Source of the DNA: Thermoplasmata archaeon | GTDB lineage: Archaea > Thermoplasmatota > Thermoplasmata > Lutacidiplasmatales > UBA184 | Length of the DNA: 64,000 nucleotides | Assembly (NCBI GenBank): GCA_027315455.1 | Contig: DAHUXZ010000009.1 | Coordinates: 1-64,000, forward strand | Direction: 5' to 3' | Notes under the pieces: generated by a model | The model's database searches: none | What the model saw: the letters and a program-made list of their open reading frames with translations, nothing else | What the model was told of the DNA's origin: nothing | In this document: piece after piece, positions 41,986 to 50,745 of the stretch | How the letters are laid out: each line of letters opens with the position of its first letter | Numbering within the stretch: position 1 is the first letter of the stretch | Made by a program: the position numbers and the translations under genes

Positions 41986-43757
41986 GCGCGCCGTCGGCCC
42001 CGCGGGCGATCCGCCGCCTCGACGAGGGCACGGTCCAGCGGATCGCGGCGGGCGAGGTCGTCGAGCGCCCCGCGTCCGTCGTCAAGGAGCTCGTCGAGAA
42101 CGCCGTGGACGCCGGGGCGCGCGACGTCCGCGTGCGGCTCGAGGGCGGCGGGCTCGAGCTCATCGCCGTGGAGGACGACGGGGCCGGGATCGCCGGGGGG
42201 GACCTCCCGCTCGCCGTCGAGCGCCACGCGACCAGCAAGCTCGAGCGGGTCGAGGACCTCGCGGCGATCGCGACGCTCGGCTTCCGGGGCGAGGCGCTCG
42301 CGTCCATCGCGGCGGTCTCGCGCCTGCGCCTTCTCTCGCGGGTCGCGGGCGCGCCCGCGGCGAGCGGCATCTCCGTGGTCGCCGGCCAGGTCGTCGGCAC
42401 GTTCGTCGAGGGCCGCGCCCCCGGCACGACGGTCGAGGTGCGCGACCTCTTCTTCAACACGCCGGCGCGGCGGAAGTTCCTCCACGCGCCCGCCGCCGAG
42501 CAGCTCGAGGTCCTCGCGATGGTCGAGCGGCTCTACCTCGCGCGGCCGGCCGTCGGGCTGGCCGTCGACAACGAGCGGGGGGAGCTCGCCCGCTACCCCC
42601 CCGTCCGCTCGCTGCGCGAGGCCGCCGGCCGCGTCTTCGGCCCGGAGTTCCTCGGCCAGTCGTTCGCCGTCGCGGCCCGGCCGGCGGAGGGGATCGCAAT
42701 CCAGGCCGTCCTCGCCCGGCCCGCGATCAGCCGATCGACCTCGAGCTCGCTCTTTCTCGCGCTCAACGGCCGCGCCATCGCCTCGCGTCCCCTCGCCCAG
42801 GCGGTCCGGATCGCCTACGCTGACCACCTCCCCCGGACCCGCCACCCGGTCGGCGCCATCCACCTCGAGGTCGACCCGTCCCGGGTCGACGTGAACGTCC
42901 ACCCGACGAAGCGCGAGGTCCGCATCGCCCACGAGCGCGACCTCGCCGACGAGCTGCGCCGGGCCGTGCGGGAGGCGCTCCTCGGGACGCCGCAGGTCGC
43001 CGACCGGGCCGGAGCGGTCGGGAGACCGACCGGATTCCTTCCCCCCGCCCCGTCCTCCCCCGTCGGGCCTCTCCCGCCGCTCGCGGCGCTCCCGCGCGCG
43101 GCCGAGGAGTCGCCCCACGCCGTCCAGCGGACCCTGGGCGAGCCGCCGGCCCCGGTGACCGTGGCCGCGACGGCCCGGCGGCCGCGCCTCGCGTTCGTCG
43201 GCCAATTGTTCCGCGTGTACTGGGCCGCCGAGAGCGGCGAGGACCTCCTCCTGGTCGACCAGCACGCGGCGAGCGAGCGGGCGATCTTCACCGCGCTGCG
43301 CCGGGACGGCCGGCTCGCCCACCAGGAGCTCGTCGACCCCCTGCGGTTCGAGCTCACCCCCCGCCAGGCGCTGACGCTCTCGACCCACGGCGAAGCGATC
43401 GCGCGTTCGGGCTTCCGCGCTGCGCCGTTCGGCGGGAACGTCGTCCGCATCGAGGCGGTACCCTCCTACCGGGGGCGGCGCGCCCGCGCCGAGGCGTTCC
43501 CCGGCCTCCTCGACGAGCTCGCCGTCGGCGGGCGGCCGACGGTCCCCGACGGCCTCGCCGAGCGCACCGACGCGACGCTCGCCTGCCACAGCGCGGTGCG
43601 CGCGGGAGACCTCCTCTTAGCCGAGGAGCTCGCGCGGATCGTCGAGGCGCTCGACGCCGACCCCGAGGGGGCGTACACCTGCCCCCACGGGCGCCCGATC
43701 CTGGTCCGGATCCCGCGGGCGCGAATCGACCGCTGGTTCCTGCGGAGCGGGCCGTGA
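41982..43757 (+). CDS. mutL: DNA mismatch repair protein MutL
   Basis: GHKL-ATPase partner of MutS. The 591-residue protein has the N-terminal ATPase (IAAGEVVERPASVVKELVENAVDAG; GFRGEALASIAAVSRL; TTVEVRDLFFNTPARRKFL) and a C-terminal dimer domain with the endonuclease-type motif DQHAASERAIF, ACHSAVRAGD and CPHGRP. The last Glu of the usual DQHAx2Ex4E is replaced by Thr, so nicking activity is uncertain. GTG 41982 overlaps the mutS stop; the next gene overlaps its own stop, giving a three-gene coupled unit. Confidence 0.95.
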   Translation: MSAPSAPRAIRRLDEGTVQRIAAGEVVERPASVVKELVENAVDAGARDVRVRLEGGGLELIAVEDDGAGIAGGDLPLAVERHATSKLERVEDLAAIATLGFRGEALASIAAVSRLRLLSRVAGAPAASGISVVAGQVVGTFVEGRAPGTTVEVRDLFFNTPARRKFLHAPAAEQLEVLAMVERLYLARPAVGLAVDNERGELARYPPVRSLREAAGRVFGPEFLGQSFAVAARPAEGIAIQAVLARPAISRSTSSSLFLALNGRAIASRPLAQAVRIAYADHLPRTRHPVGAIHLEVDPSRVDVNVHPTKREVRIAHERDLADELRRAVREALLGTPQVADRAGAVGRPTGFLPPAPSSPVGPLPPLAALPRAAEESPHAVQRTLGEPPAPVTVAATARRPRLAFVGQLFRVYWAAESGEDLLLVDQHAASERAIFTALRRDGRLAHQELVDPLRFELTPRQALTLSTHGEAIARSGFRAAPFGGNVVRIEAVPSYRGRRARAEAFPGLLDELAVGGRPTVPDGLAERTDATLACHSAVRAGDLLLAEELARIVEALDADPEGAYTCPHGRPILVRIPRARIDRWFLRSGP

Positions 43758-44275
43758 GAGAGTCCGACCTCATCGCCCCGGTCGAGGCCCATCTGGCCCG
43801 CCGGGGCTACCGCGTCTGGGCCGCGCCGGACGGCGCCGACTACTTCGACATCGTGGCGCGGCGGGGCCCCGAGATCGGCCTGGTCGAGCTCAAGCTCTCC
43901 GACTGGCGCAAGGTCTTCGCGCAGGCCGTCCGCCGCCGGGCCTGGGCCGACTGGGTCGCCGTCGCCCTGCCCCGGGAGTCGCTCGCCCGGCGGCTGTTGG
44001 ACCGCCCCGAGGCGCCCCGCGCCCAGCGCGTGGGCGTCTGGGTCGTCGAGGACGGCGCGGTCCGCGAGCTGCGGCCGGCGCGTCCCCTCGTCGCCGCGGG
44101 AGAGGCCGACCCCTTCGCGGAGAGCCGGGCGCGCTTGGCGGCCCGGCTCGACGAGCTCGAGGCCGGGGCGCTGCCGGCCGGGGCGCGGTGGCTCGTCCCC
44201 GGACGCCCGTCGGTGGGCGGGTCGCGGCGGACGACGCGCGACTGGCGCCTCGAGGAGTTCCCCGACGGGAGCTAG
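43754..44275 (+). CDS. PD-(D/E)xK-like protein co-transcribed with mutSL
   Basis: A 173-residue protein not assigned to a named family. The first 80 residues have a restriction-endonuclease-like core: helix with ESDLIAPVEAHLARRGY, then DYFDIVARRG and GLVELKLSDWRKVFAQAVRR, fitting D...E-x-K with the following Arg/Gln helix. The C-terminal 60 residues are basic and helical. GTG 43754 overlaps the mutL stop by 4 nt (GTGA). The tight coupling suggests a nuclease or DNA-binding role in mismatch repair, which is inference. Confidence 0.65.
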   Translation: MRESDLIAPVEAHLARRGYRVWAAPDGADYFDIVARRGPEIGLVELKLSDWRKVFAQAVRRRAWADWVAVALPRESLARRLLDRPEAPRAQRVGVWVVEDGAVRELRPARPLVAAGEADPFAESRARLAARLDELEAGALPAGARWLVPGRPSVGGSRRTTRDWRLEEFPDGS

Positions 44276-45423
44276 CCCAGGGTCGGGGCGATCGCCTTCT
44301 CGAACCGGTCGGCCATCCGATCGAAGCTGAACCCGTCGGCGTAGCGCTTGCCGGCCTCCCCGATCGACCGCCGAAGGGCGGGGTCGGCGAACAGCTCGGC
44401 GAGCTCGCTCGCGTAGGCCCCGGCGTCGTCGGACGGCACGACGCGGACGGCGGTCTTGGGGTCGATCCCGTCCAGGGGCAGGTGCGCGCTCACCACGGCG
44501 GGGACCCCGTAGCGCATCGCCTCACGGGGGGCGAGGCCGAAGCCCTCGTAGCGCGTCGGGAAGAGGAAGACATCGGCGGCGCGGAGGACGCGGGCCTTCA
44601 TCGGCTCGTCGACGGGCCCGAGCGAAAGGACCCCCGGCTCCGTCGGGACCGAGGAGCCGGCGACGATGCACCGCGCGCCGGGGAACAGCACCCGGATCCG
44701 TCGGAACGCGTCGAGCGCGATCGGGAGGCCCTGGCGCTCCGGGGTCCGTCCGAGGAACGCGACCACCGGGACGTCGAGCGGGATGCGGAGGGCGCGGCGG
44801 GCGTCCTCGCGCGTCCCGACCTCGAGCGGGTCCGGGACCCCGAGAGGGAGGAGCGTCACGCGGGCGGCCGGGACCCGGTAGTAGCGCTCGAGGAGCTGGC
44901 GGTTGAGCTCGGAGCCGGCGAAGACGACGCGGGCCCGGTCGAGGGCGTGGCCCTCGAGGCGGAGGAGCGCGCGGCGGTCGACCCAGTTGCCGAGGCGCTG
45001 GCGGACCCCGCGTCCCGGCTCGAGGGGGCGCAGGGTGTCGAACGTGTGGAGGGCGACGTCGTGGACGAACATCGCGAAGACCGGGCGGCCCGCGCGCCCC
45101 GCGCCGAGGGCGCCGATCGCCCCGGCCTTCTCGTCGTTGCCCACGACGAGGTCGGCGTTCGGGTCGAACAGGCCCGTCGCGTTGCGTCCGATCGCGATGT
45201 CGCGGGCGAACGGCCGGCGGCCGGCGCCCCGGAACGGGACCGGCACCGCCTCGACGCCGGGCACGGGGGTCAGGGCGGCGCCGGCCTCGGCCGGGTAGAG
45301 GACACGCACCCGGTGGCCCAGGGTCCCGAGCGACGCGGCGAGCTGCCAGACGACCCGCGACAGCCCGCTGGACGTCTCCTCGACGGGCGCCGTCGCGAGG
45401 AACTCGATCCGCCAGGCGGCCAT
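44272..45423 (-). CDS. family 1/4 glycosyltransferase (GT-B)
   Basis: A 383-residue GT-B enzyme: N-terminal SSGLSRVVWQLAASLGTLGHRVRVLYP, middle linker, and C-terminal donor site with VAFLGRTPERQGLPIALDAF, FLFPTRYEGFGLAPREAMRYGVPAVVS. This is the common archaeal glycosyltransferase 4-type pattern. ATG 45423 is used because upstream codons belong to the preceding gene region and homology starts at MAAWRIEFLATA. It follows the phosphodiesterase gene by 10 bp and overlaps the end of the convergent nuclease-like gene by 4 bp. A role in surface glycan synthesis is likely but not proven. Confidence 0.88.
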   Translation of the reverse strand: MAAWRIEFLATAPVEETSSGLSRVVWQLAASLGTLGHRVRVLYPAEAGAALTPVPGVEAVPVPFRGAGRRPFARDIAIGRNATGLFDPNADLVVGNDEKAGAIGALGAGRAGRPVFAMFVHDVALHTFDTLRPLEPGRGVRQRLGNWVDRRALLRLEGHALDRARVVFAGSELNRQLLERYYRVPAARVTLLPLGVPDPLEVGTREDARRALRIPLDVPVVAFLGRTPERQGLPIALDAFRRIRVLFPGARCIVAGSSVPTEPGVLSLGPVDEPMKARVLRAADVFLFPTRYEGFGLAPREAMRYGVPAVVSAHLPLDGIDPKTAVRVVPSDDAGAYASELAELFADPALRRSIGEAGKRYADGFSFDRMADRFEKAIAPTLG

Positions 45424-45433
45424 GGGCGGCGCG

Positions 45434-46942
45434 CTAGCCCTCCACGGTGCCGAAGCGGTCCGCGAAGGAGCGGCCGGCCATCGCCTCGGGGATCGGCGCA
45501 CCCATCGCGCTCAGGATCGTCGGGGCGAGGTCGAGGAGGGAGAACGGTTCGCTCCGCCGCTCCGGCTGGATCCCGACCCCGCTCGCGATGAGGATGCCGT
45601 CCATGCGGTGGACCCCGGTTCCGTAGAAGTAGCCCGGTCGGTCCTTGAGCATCGGGCGGGGGTAGCTGAAGTCCATCCGCGGCTCCGTCGCGAGCCCATC
45701 GATCCGCAACAGGAGCGCGGGGGCGTTCTCGAGCCGGTCCCCGCGGTAGAGCTCCGCGGGGCTCAGGACCTCGATCCGGGCCCCGGGGAACGTCTCGAGG
45801 CGGCGGCGGATCTCGTCGAGCGCGGCCCGGGCGGCCTCCGGGCGCAGCGAGGAGTTGTAGCGGTTGAGGTAGATCCCCTCGGGAACGGGGTAGGAGTAGG
45901 CGACGGTCCGCTCCCAGTCGATGCGGGGGGCCACGGCCTCGAACGTCGCGACCCCGCCGACGGCCGTCGAGAGCGCCTCGATGCGGGGGCTCGAGCGCAG
46001 CCGGTCGGCGAGCGGTCGCAACAGCCGTCGGCCCCCGGGGATACGGTCGAGGGTGACGAGGAGCCGCGAGAGCAGGTCCCGCCGGCGGTCGATCCCGCCG
46101 TTGCGGAAGCGCAGGAACCCCTCCGCCTCGAGCCAGCGGTTGGTGAAGAAGTCCGACCGGGCGTCCCCGTGGCCGTGGTCGGAGATGATGAGCGTGGCGA
46201 CGGGGGACACCGCGGCGCGGAACGCCGCGTCGATCCGCGCGAGGGCGCGGTCGACCTCCCGCCAGAACCCGCGCAGGTCCTCCCCGACCTTCGGGGGCGG
46301 GCCGGTGAGCTCGCTCCAATGCTGGTGCTGGATCCGGTCGGTCTCGCGGAAGAGGACGAAGAGGAAGTCCGGGTGGTGGGCGCGGATGAGCGCCTCCGTC
46401 GCCCGGGCGCGCTGCCCCACGGCGCGGGTCGCGAGCGCCATCCACTCGGCCCGGTGGGCCTCCCGGTAGGGCGGGAGCTCGGGGATGAGCGGCTCGCCGA
46501 GGGCGCGCTCGACCTCGTCGCGCAAGCCCTCGGGGTAGGTCGGCGGCCGGTCCGAGAGCATCCCCGGCAGGACGAAGCCGTTGAGCGCGTGGCCGGCGCG
46601 CATCGGGAAGTTGACGACGCCGACCGAGTGGCCGAGCCGGCTCAGCCGGTCCCAGATCGCCTCCGAGGGACGGTACGTCTGGACGAGCCGGCTCTTCCCC
46701 GGCCCCCCGTCCGGCTCGGTGAAGCCGAAGATCCCGAGGGCCCCGGGGTCGAGCCCGGTCGCGAAGGAGTACCAGGCGGGGATCGTCTTCGGCGGGTAGA
46801 CCGAGGCGAGGGGCGCGCGCAGCCCCGCGGCGGCGGTCCGGGCAAGGAACGGCAGCTCGCCGGAGGCCATCAGCGGGTCGAGGAGGTCGAAGGTGGCCCC
46901 ATCGAGGCCCAGTACAAGGAACCGCCGGGACACCGAACTCAT
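45434..46942 (-). CDS. alkaline-phosphatase-superfamily phosphodiesterase
   Basis: A 502-residue cytoplasmic-type AP-superfamily protein (type I phosphodiesterase/nucleotide pyrophosphatase group). N-terminal FLVLGLDGATFDLLDPL supplies the metal Asp, YPPKTIPAWYSFATGLDPG the Thr nucleophile, LFVLFRETDRIQHQHW the Asp/His pair, and TLIISDHGHGDARSDFFTN the Asp-His metal site. No signal peptide. Similar archaeal proteins sit with glycosyltransferases and may act on lipid- or nucleotide-linked sugars. It probably forms an operon with the glycosyltransferase just downstream. Confidence 0.88.
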   Translation of the reverse strand: MSSVSRRFLVLGLDGATFDLLDPLMASGELPFLARTAAAGLRAPLASVYPPKTIPAWYSFATGLDPGALGIFGFTEPDGGPGKSRLVQTYRPSEAIWDRLSRLGHSVGVVNFPMRAGHALNGFVLPGMLSDRPPTYPEGLRDEVERALGEPLIPELPPYREAHRAEWMALATRAVGQRARATEALIRAHHPDFLFVLFRETDRIQHQHWSELTGPPPKVGEDLRGFWREVDRALARIDAAFRAAVSPVATLIISDHGHGDARSDFFTNRWLEAEGFLRFRNGGIDRRRDLLSRLLVTLDRIPGGRRLLRPLADRLRSSPRIEALSTAVGGVATFEAVAPRIDWERTVAYSYPVPEGIYLNRYNSSLRPEAARAALDEIRRRLETFPGARIEVLSPAELYRGDRLENAPALLLRIDGLATEPRMDFSYPRPMLKDRPGYFYGTGVHRMDGILIASGVGIQPERRSEPFSLLDLAPTILSAMGAPIPEAMAGRSFADRFGTVEG

Positions 46943-47020
46943 GCGACTCGCGGAACCCGTGGCTCCGGCCCCGACAGGAACCGGGCCCGTTAAAAAAGGG
47001 TGTCGCGGAAGCGACCCGGG

Positions 47021-48925
47021 CTAGAGCAGCCGGACCGCCTCGAGGTTGTACGGCACCCGGCTTTCCAGGTTGAAGCGCTTGTGCAGGCTTGTGGAGAGGT
47101 CCAGGGCCTTCGACTCCTCCCCGTGGCAGAGGACGACCCGCTGCGGCCGGGGGTCGAGCGTCGCGACGTAGTTCATCAGCTGGACCCGGTCGGAGTGGCC
47201 GCTGAACCCCTCGATCGTCGCCACCTCGAGGCGGACCGGGACCGTGATCTGGCGGCCGTTGTCCATGAACGTCGCCTCGCTGAGCCCGCGCTGGAGCCGC
47301 CGCCCGAACGTCCCCTCGGCCTGGTAGCCGACGAAGAGGATGCCGTTCTTCTCGTCGGGGGCCCACGAGCGGAAGTACTCCATCACGGGCCCGCCGCTCA
47401 TCATCCCGGAGGTCGCGAGGACGATGCACGGCTCCTTGCCGTCGACGACGTCGCTGCGCATCGAGGACGAGTCGACCCGGTGGAACACGTCCGAAAGGAA
47501 CGGATTGTCGCCCTGCTGGAAGATCTGGGTCCGCAGCTGGCTGTTGAGATACTCGGGGTAGGCGGTGTGGATCGCCGTCGCCTCGAAGATCATCCCGTCG
47601 AGGTAGACCGGCACCCGGGGGATCTTCCCCTCGCGCATCCGCTCCTCGAGGACGAGCATGGCCTCCTGGGAGCGGCCGACGGCGAAGACCGGCACGACGA
47701 GCTTGCCGCCCCGGCCGACGACCTTCGATGCGAGGCGCGAGAAGTCCTCCGTCGCCTGCCCCCGGCTGGGCTGGACGTCGCGGTAGCCGCCGTAGGTCGA
47801 CTCCATGATGAGGGTCTCGAGGCGGGGGAAGCGGTTCGCGGCGGGGTTGAACAGCCAGCTGCGCTCGAACTTGATGTCCCCGGTGTAGGCGAGGTTGTAG
47901 TCGCCGTCCCCGAGGTGGAAGTGCGCGATCGACGAGCCGAGGATGTGGCCGGCGTTGTGGAGCGTGAGGCGCATGTCCGGGGCGATGTCCGTCGTCTCCC
48001 CCCAGCGCAGCGGGATCGTGCGGGAGACCATGTCGCGCACGTGCGAGGAGTCGTAGAGGCCCCGACGCGCCTCCTGCGCGGTGACCTTGATCGCGTCGAG
48101 GAGCATGAGGGTCATGAGGTCGCGGGTCGGGGCCGTGCAGTAGATCGGCCCGTGGTAGCCGTACTTGAGCAGCACCGGGATGAGGCCGCAGTGGTCGAGA
48201 TGCGCGTGGGTGACGACCACGGCGTCGAGGCTGTCGAGCGGCAGGAGCTCGGGGGCGTTGAAGAACGGCGTCCGGTCCGAGCCGGGGTCGATGCCACAGT
48301 CGATCAGGATCTTGGAGTTCTGGGTGGAGAGGAGGTGCGCGCTCCGCCCGACCTCGCGGTAGCCGCCGAGGGCCGTGTTGCGGGCCCAGATCTTCTCGGG
48401 AAGGCGGTCGCGGGCGATCTTGACGCCGACCTTCTTCAGGAACGAGCGCCGGTCCTCGAAGTGGTGGCGGAGGTGGATGCGCACCTCCTCGACGGTCTTC
48501 GAGGGGATGGGGGGCGTGCGGACGACCGTGGGGACCCAGCCGATCCTCCGCTTGAGCTCGTTGAGGACGGAACCCTGGCGCCCGATCGCCGCACCGGGAT
48601 TGGCCGCCTCGATCGTCACCTCGCCGGTTTCCGGCTCGAAGAACAGCGCGCTGATCTCCGCCTCGACCGGGATGAGCTCCCGGATCGCGGCCTCGGCCTC
48701 CTTCGGCTCGCTCAGGATCGCGGGGTCGCTGCGGACCAGGACGCGGCGGCGCAGGCGCTGGGCGATCTGGCGCAGGTAGTCGCCGCCGGAGAGGAAGGCG
48801 TCGAGCTGCTTGGTGTAGAGGACGATGTGCGGACCCTCGAGCTCGATGTCGGTGACCTCGATGGCCTCCGGTAACACCTCGGCCAATGCCTGCTTGGTCT
48901 GCTCAATGAGCGAGTCGAAACTCAT
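47021..48925 (-). CDS. fttA: transcription termination factor FttA/aCPSF1 (beta-CASP nuclease)
   Basis: Archaeal CPSF73-like ribonuclease that terminates transcription. The 634-residue protein has an N-terminal KH pair (IEVTDIELEGPHIVLYT; ANPGAAIGRQGSVLNELK), the metallo-beta-lactamase site THAHLDHCG near 240, GHILGSSIAHF and YTGDIKFERSW, the beta-CASP domain (ESTYGG, AVGRSQEAMLVLEERM), and the C-terminal FSGHSDRVQL and LCHGEESKA. Length is standard. It follows psmB (50 bp) on the same strand, an arrangement seen in many euryarchaea. Confidence 0.97.
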   Translation of the reverse strand: MSFDSLIEQTKQALAEVLPEAIEVTDIELEGPHIVLYTKQLDAFLSGGDYLRQIAQRLRRRVLVRSDPAILSEPKEAEAAIRELIPVEAEISALFFEPETGEVTIEAANPGAAIGRQGSVLNELKRRIGWVPTVVRTPPIPSKTVEEVRIHLRHHFEDRRSFLKKVGVKIARDRLPEKIWARNTALGGYREVGRSAHLLSTQNSKILIDCGIDPGSDRTPFFNAPELLPLDSLDAVVVTHAHLDHCGLIPVLLKYGYHGPIYCTAPTRDLMTLMLLDAIKVTAQEARRGLYDSSHVRDMVSRTIPLRWGETTDIAPDMRLTLHNAGHILGSSIAHFHLGDGDYNLAYTGDIKFERSWLFNPAANRFPRLETLIMESTYGGYRDVQPSRGQATEDFSRLASKVVGRGGKLVVPVFAVGRSQEAMLVLEERMREGKIPRVPVYLDGMIFEATAIHTAYPEYLNSQLRTQIFQQGDNPFLSDVFHRVDSSSMRSDVVDGKEPCIVLATSGMMSGGPVMEYFRSWAPDEKNGILFVGYQAEGTFGRRLQRGLSEATFMDNGRQITVPVRLEVATIEGFSGHSDRVQLMNYVATLDPRPQRVVLCHGEESKALDLSTSLHKRFNLESRVPYNLEAVRLL

Positions 48926-48975
48926 CCATCGCGGAAGGGGTTGCCGGAACGGGTTGGGGGAAGCGGCGGATCGGA

Positions 48976-49644
48976 TCAGGCGAGCGCGGGCGGGAGCGGG
49001 ATCTTGAGCGCCTTGAGGCGCTTGTTGATCTCGTCCTCGCCGAACTCCTTGTACTCTCGGGAGGTGATGACGTGGACGATATACCCATCGCCGCTCGCGC
49101 TGTCGCGCTTCATGGCCGCGGTGAGCCCCCGGAGGGCGAGGTCGACGCCGTCGGAGACGCTCATGTCCCGGGAGTAGCCCTCCTCGAGGATGCCGTAGGC
49201 GAACGTCGAGCCGCTGCCGACGGAGACGAACCGGTCCTCGATCGAGCCACCGGCGGGGTCGACGGAGAAGACGTGACCGCCCTTCCCGTCGACGCCCCCG
49301 AGGATCATCCAGGCGTAGTAGGGGAACATCCGGTTGCCGTTGAGGATGTTCGCGAGGAGCGTCGCCGCGCCCTCGGCGCTGAGGGTTCCGCCCCGACGAA
49401 GGCGGTAGAGGGAGACCTCGGCGCGGAGGTAGCGGGCGAGGACCTGGGCATCGCCGACGAGCCCCGCGACGGTGACGCCGATGTTCGTGTCGATCTTGAA
49501 CAGCTTCTGGGTCGTCTTGTTCGCGATGAGATTGCCCGCCGTCGCGCGGCGCTCCGTCGCCAGTACGACGCCGTCCTTGCAGACGATCCCGATGGTCGTC
49601 GTGCCCTTGAGCAACTCCTGCTCCCGCGAACTACCAGCGTGCAT
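48976..49644 (-). CDS. psmB: 20S proteasome beta subunit
   Basis: Catalytic subunit of the 20S proteasome. The 222-residue precursor has a 14-residue propeptide; autocleavage before the KGTTTIG threonine (residue 15) would expose Thr1. Lys33-equivalent lies in TERRATAGNLIANKT and the Asp/Ser residues in SVGSGSTFAYGILEEGYSRDMSVSDG. One beta gene in the window; the alpha subunit is elsewhere. Partners here are PAN and Cdc48. Confidence 0.96.
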   Translation of the reverse strand: MHAGSSREQELLKGTTTIGIVCKDGVVLATERRATAGNLIANKTTQKLFKIDTNIGVTVAGLVGDAQVLARYLRAEVSLYRLRRGGTLSAEGAATLLANILNGNRMFPYYAWMILGGVDGKGGHVFSVDPAGGSIEDRFVSVGSGSTFAYGILEEGYSRDMSVSDGVDLALRGLTAAMKRDSASGDGYIVHVITSREYKEFGEDEINKRLKALKIPLPPALA

Positions 49645-49690
49645 CGGCTCCCCGGAAAGGTGGGAAAACGGAAGGGGTGACTAAGGGGGG

Positions 49691-49700
49691 GTATATAACC
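49691..49700 (-). promoter_or_regulatory. TATA box of psmB-fttA
   Basis: On the minus strand GGTTATATAC is centred about 51 nt before the ATG at 49644, giving a leader of about 25 nt. Confidence 0.65.
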
Positions 49701-49803
49701 GCTCCGAGGAGAGTGGTGTCCGCGCCACCGTGCGGGGGGTACGCGCCGGGCCGCACCCCCGCCCGCCGATAGGTTCAAGTCCGAGGGGACGGTCACGCGG
49801 GCC

Positions 49804-50613
49804 ATGTTCCGTCGTCGCACGGTCGCCGGTACCCTCGGGCTCGCGGTCCTTGCGGTCGCCCTGGTCGTGATGTCGCCCCTCGCCGCGGCCGCCGGTTCCG
49901 GCTACAACCTGAGCTACACCCGCGCCCCCGGGAGCACCTCCAACGCCAACATCGACCTCACCTCCGTCAGCTCGACGGATTCGGGCGGCGCGACGATCAG
50001 CGTGACGTTCCAGGTCTCCGGGCATCTCGTCCTGAACTCCGGTGACTACGTCTACTGGGTCTGGTTCGGCGGCTCCACCTCCTCCAACGCGACCGGCTAC
50101 GCGTCCTTTTCGAACAACACGACCGCGGGCCAGTGGTTCAGCAGCTCGGGCGGGGGGTACGGCTACGGGAGCGTCGTCTACTCGATCGGCGGCGGCGGCT
50201 CGTCGCTCACCTTCGCGATGAACAAGACCTCCGTCGGTCCGGACACGAGCTTCGGGGTGAACGTCGAATCGATCTACTCCACGTCCGCCGGCGCCGGCGG
50301 GATCAGCTGGCTCGGGACGAACTACCAGGGAGCCCTCAACTGCGGCCCGACCGGATGCACGGGCCCGGTCGTCAGCGCCGCGATGAGCGCGTTCTGGCTC
50401 TACGTCATCATCGGGGTCGTCCTCCTCGTCGTCATCGTGGTCGTCGTAGTGGTCGTCGTGGTCGTCGTCGGACGCCGCCGCCGGGCCCCGCCGATGGGCG
50501 GCGTGATGCCGCCCGCGATGGCGCCCCCGACGGGAGGTTACCCGGCCGCCTCGCCTCCGCCCCCTCCGCCCCCTCCACCGCCCCCCTCGCCTCCCGCGCC
50601 CGGGGCCCCGTAG
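49804..50613 (+). CDS. exported protein with poly-valine membrane anchor and proline-rich tail
   Basis: A 269-residue protein. Signal peptide at residues 1-30 (VLAVALVVMSPLAAAAG), an outside beta-rich domain of about 160 residues with Ser, Gly and Asn sequons, and a transmembrane helix near residues 198-222 made almost only of Val and Ile, followed by GRRRR. The cytoplasmic tail is Pro- and Gly-rich and ends in a run of about ten prolines broken by Ser. No family recognised; it resembles small surface or signalling proteins of related archaea. Confidence 0.75.
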   Translation: MFRRRTVAGTLGLAVLAVALVVMSPLAAAAGSGYNLSYTRAPGSTSNANIDLTSVSSTDSGGATISVTFQVSGHLVLNSGDYVYWVWFGGSTSSNATGYASFSNNTTAGQWFSSSGGGYGYGSVVYSIGGGGSSLTFAMNKTSVGPDTSFGVNVESIYSTSAGAGGISWLGTNYQGALNCGPTGCTGPVVSAAMSAFWLYVIIGVVLLVVIVVVVVVVVVVVGRRRRAPPMGGVMPPAMAPPTGGYPAASPPPPPPPPPPPSPPAPGAP

Positions 50614-50745
50614 GGAAACCGTTTCCGACTCCGGCGGGAGCCGACACGGCTCCCGCCGGCCCGCCCCGTGCGGGGGGCGGGAACGGCCCGCGGGGACCGC
50701 GAAGGATTTTAGGTCCTCGACGTACGGGCGGCGAGGTTTCTCGAA

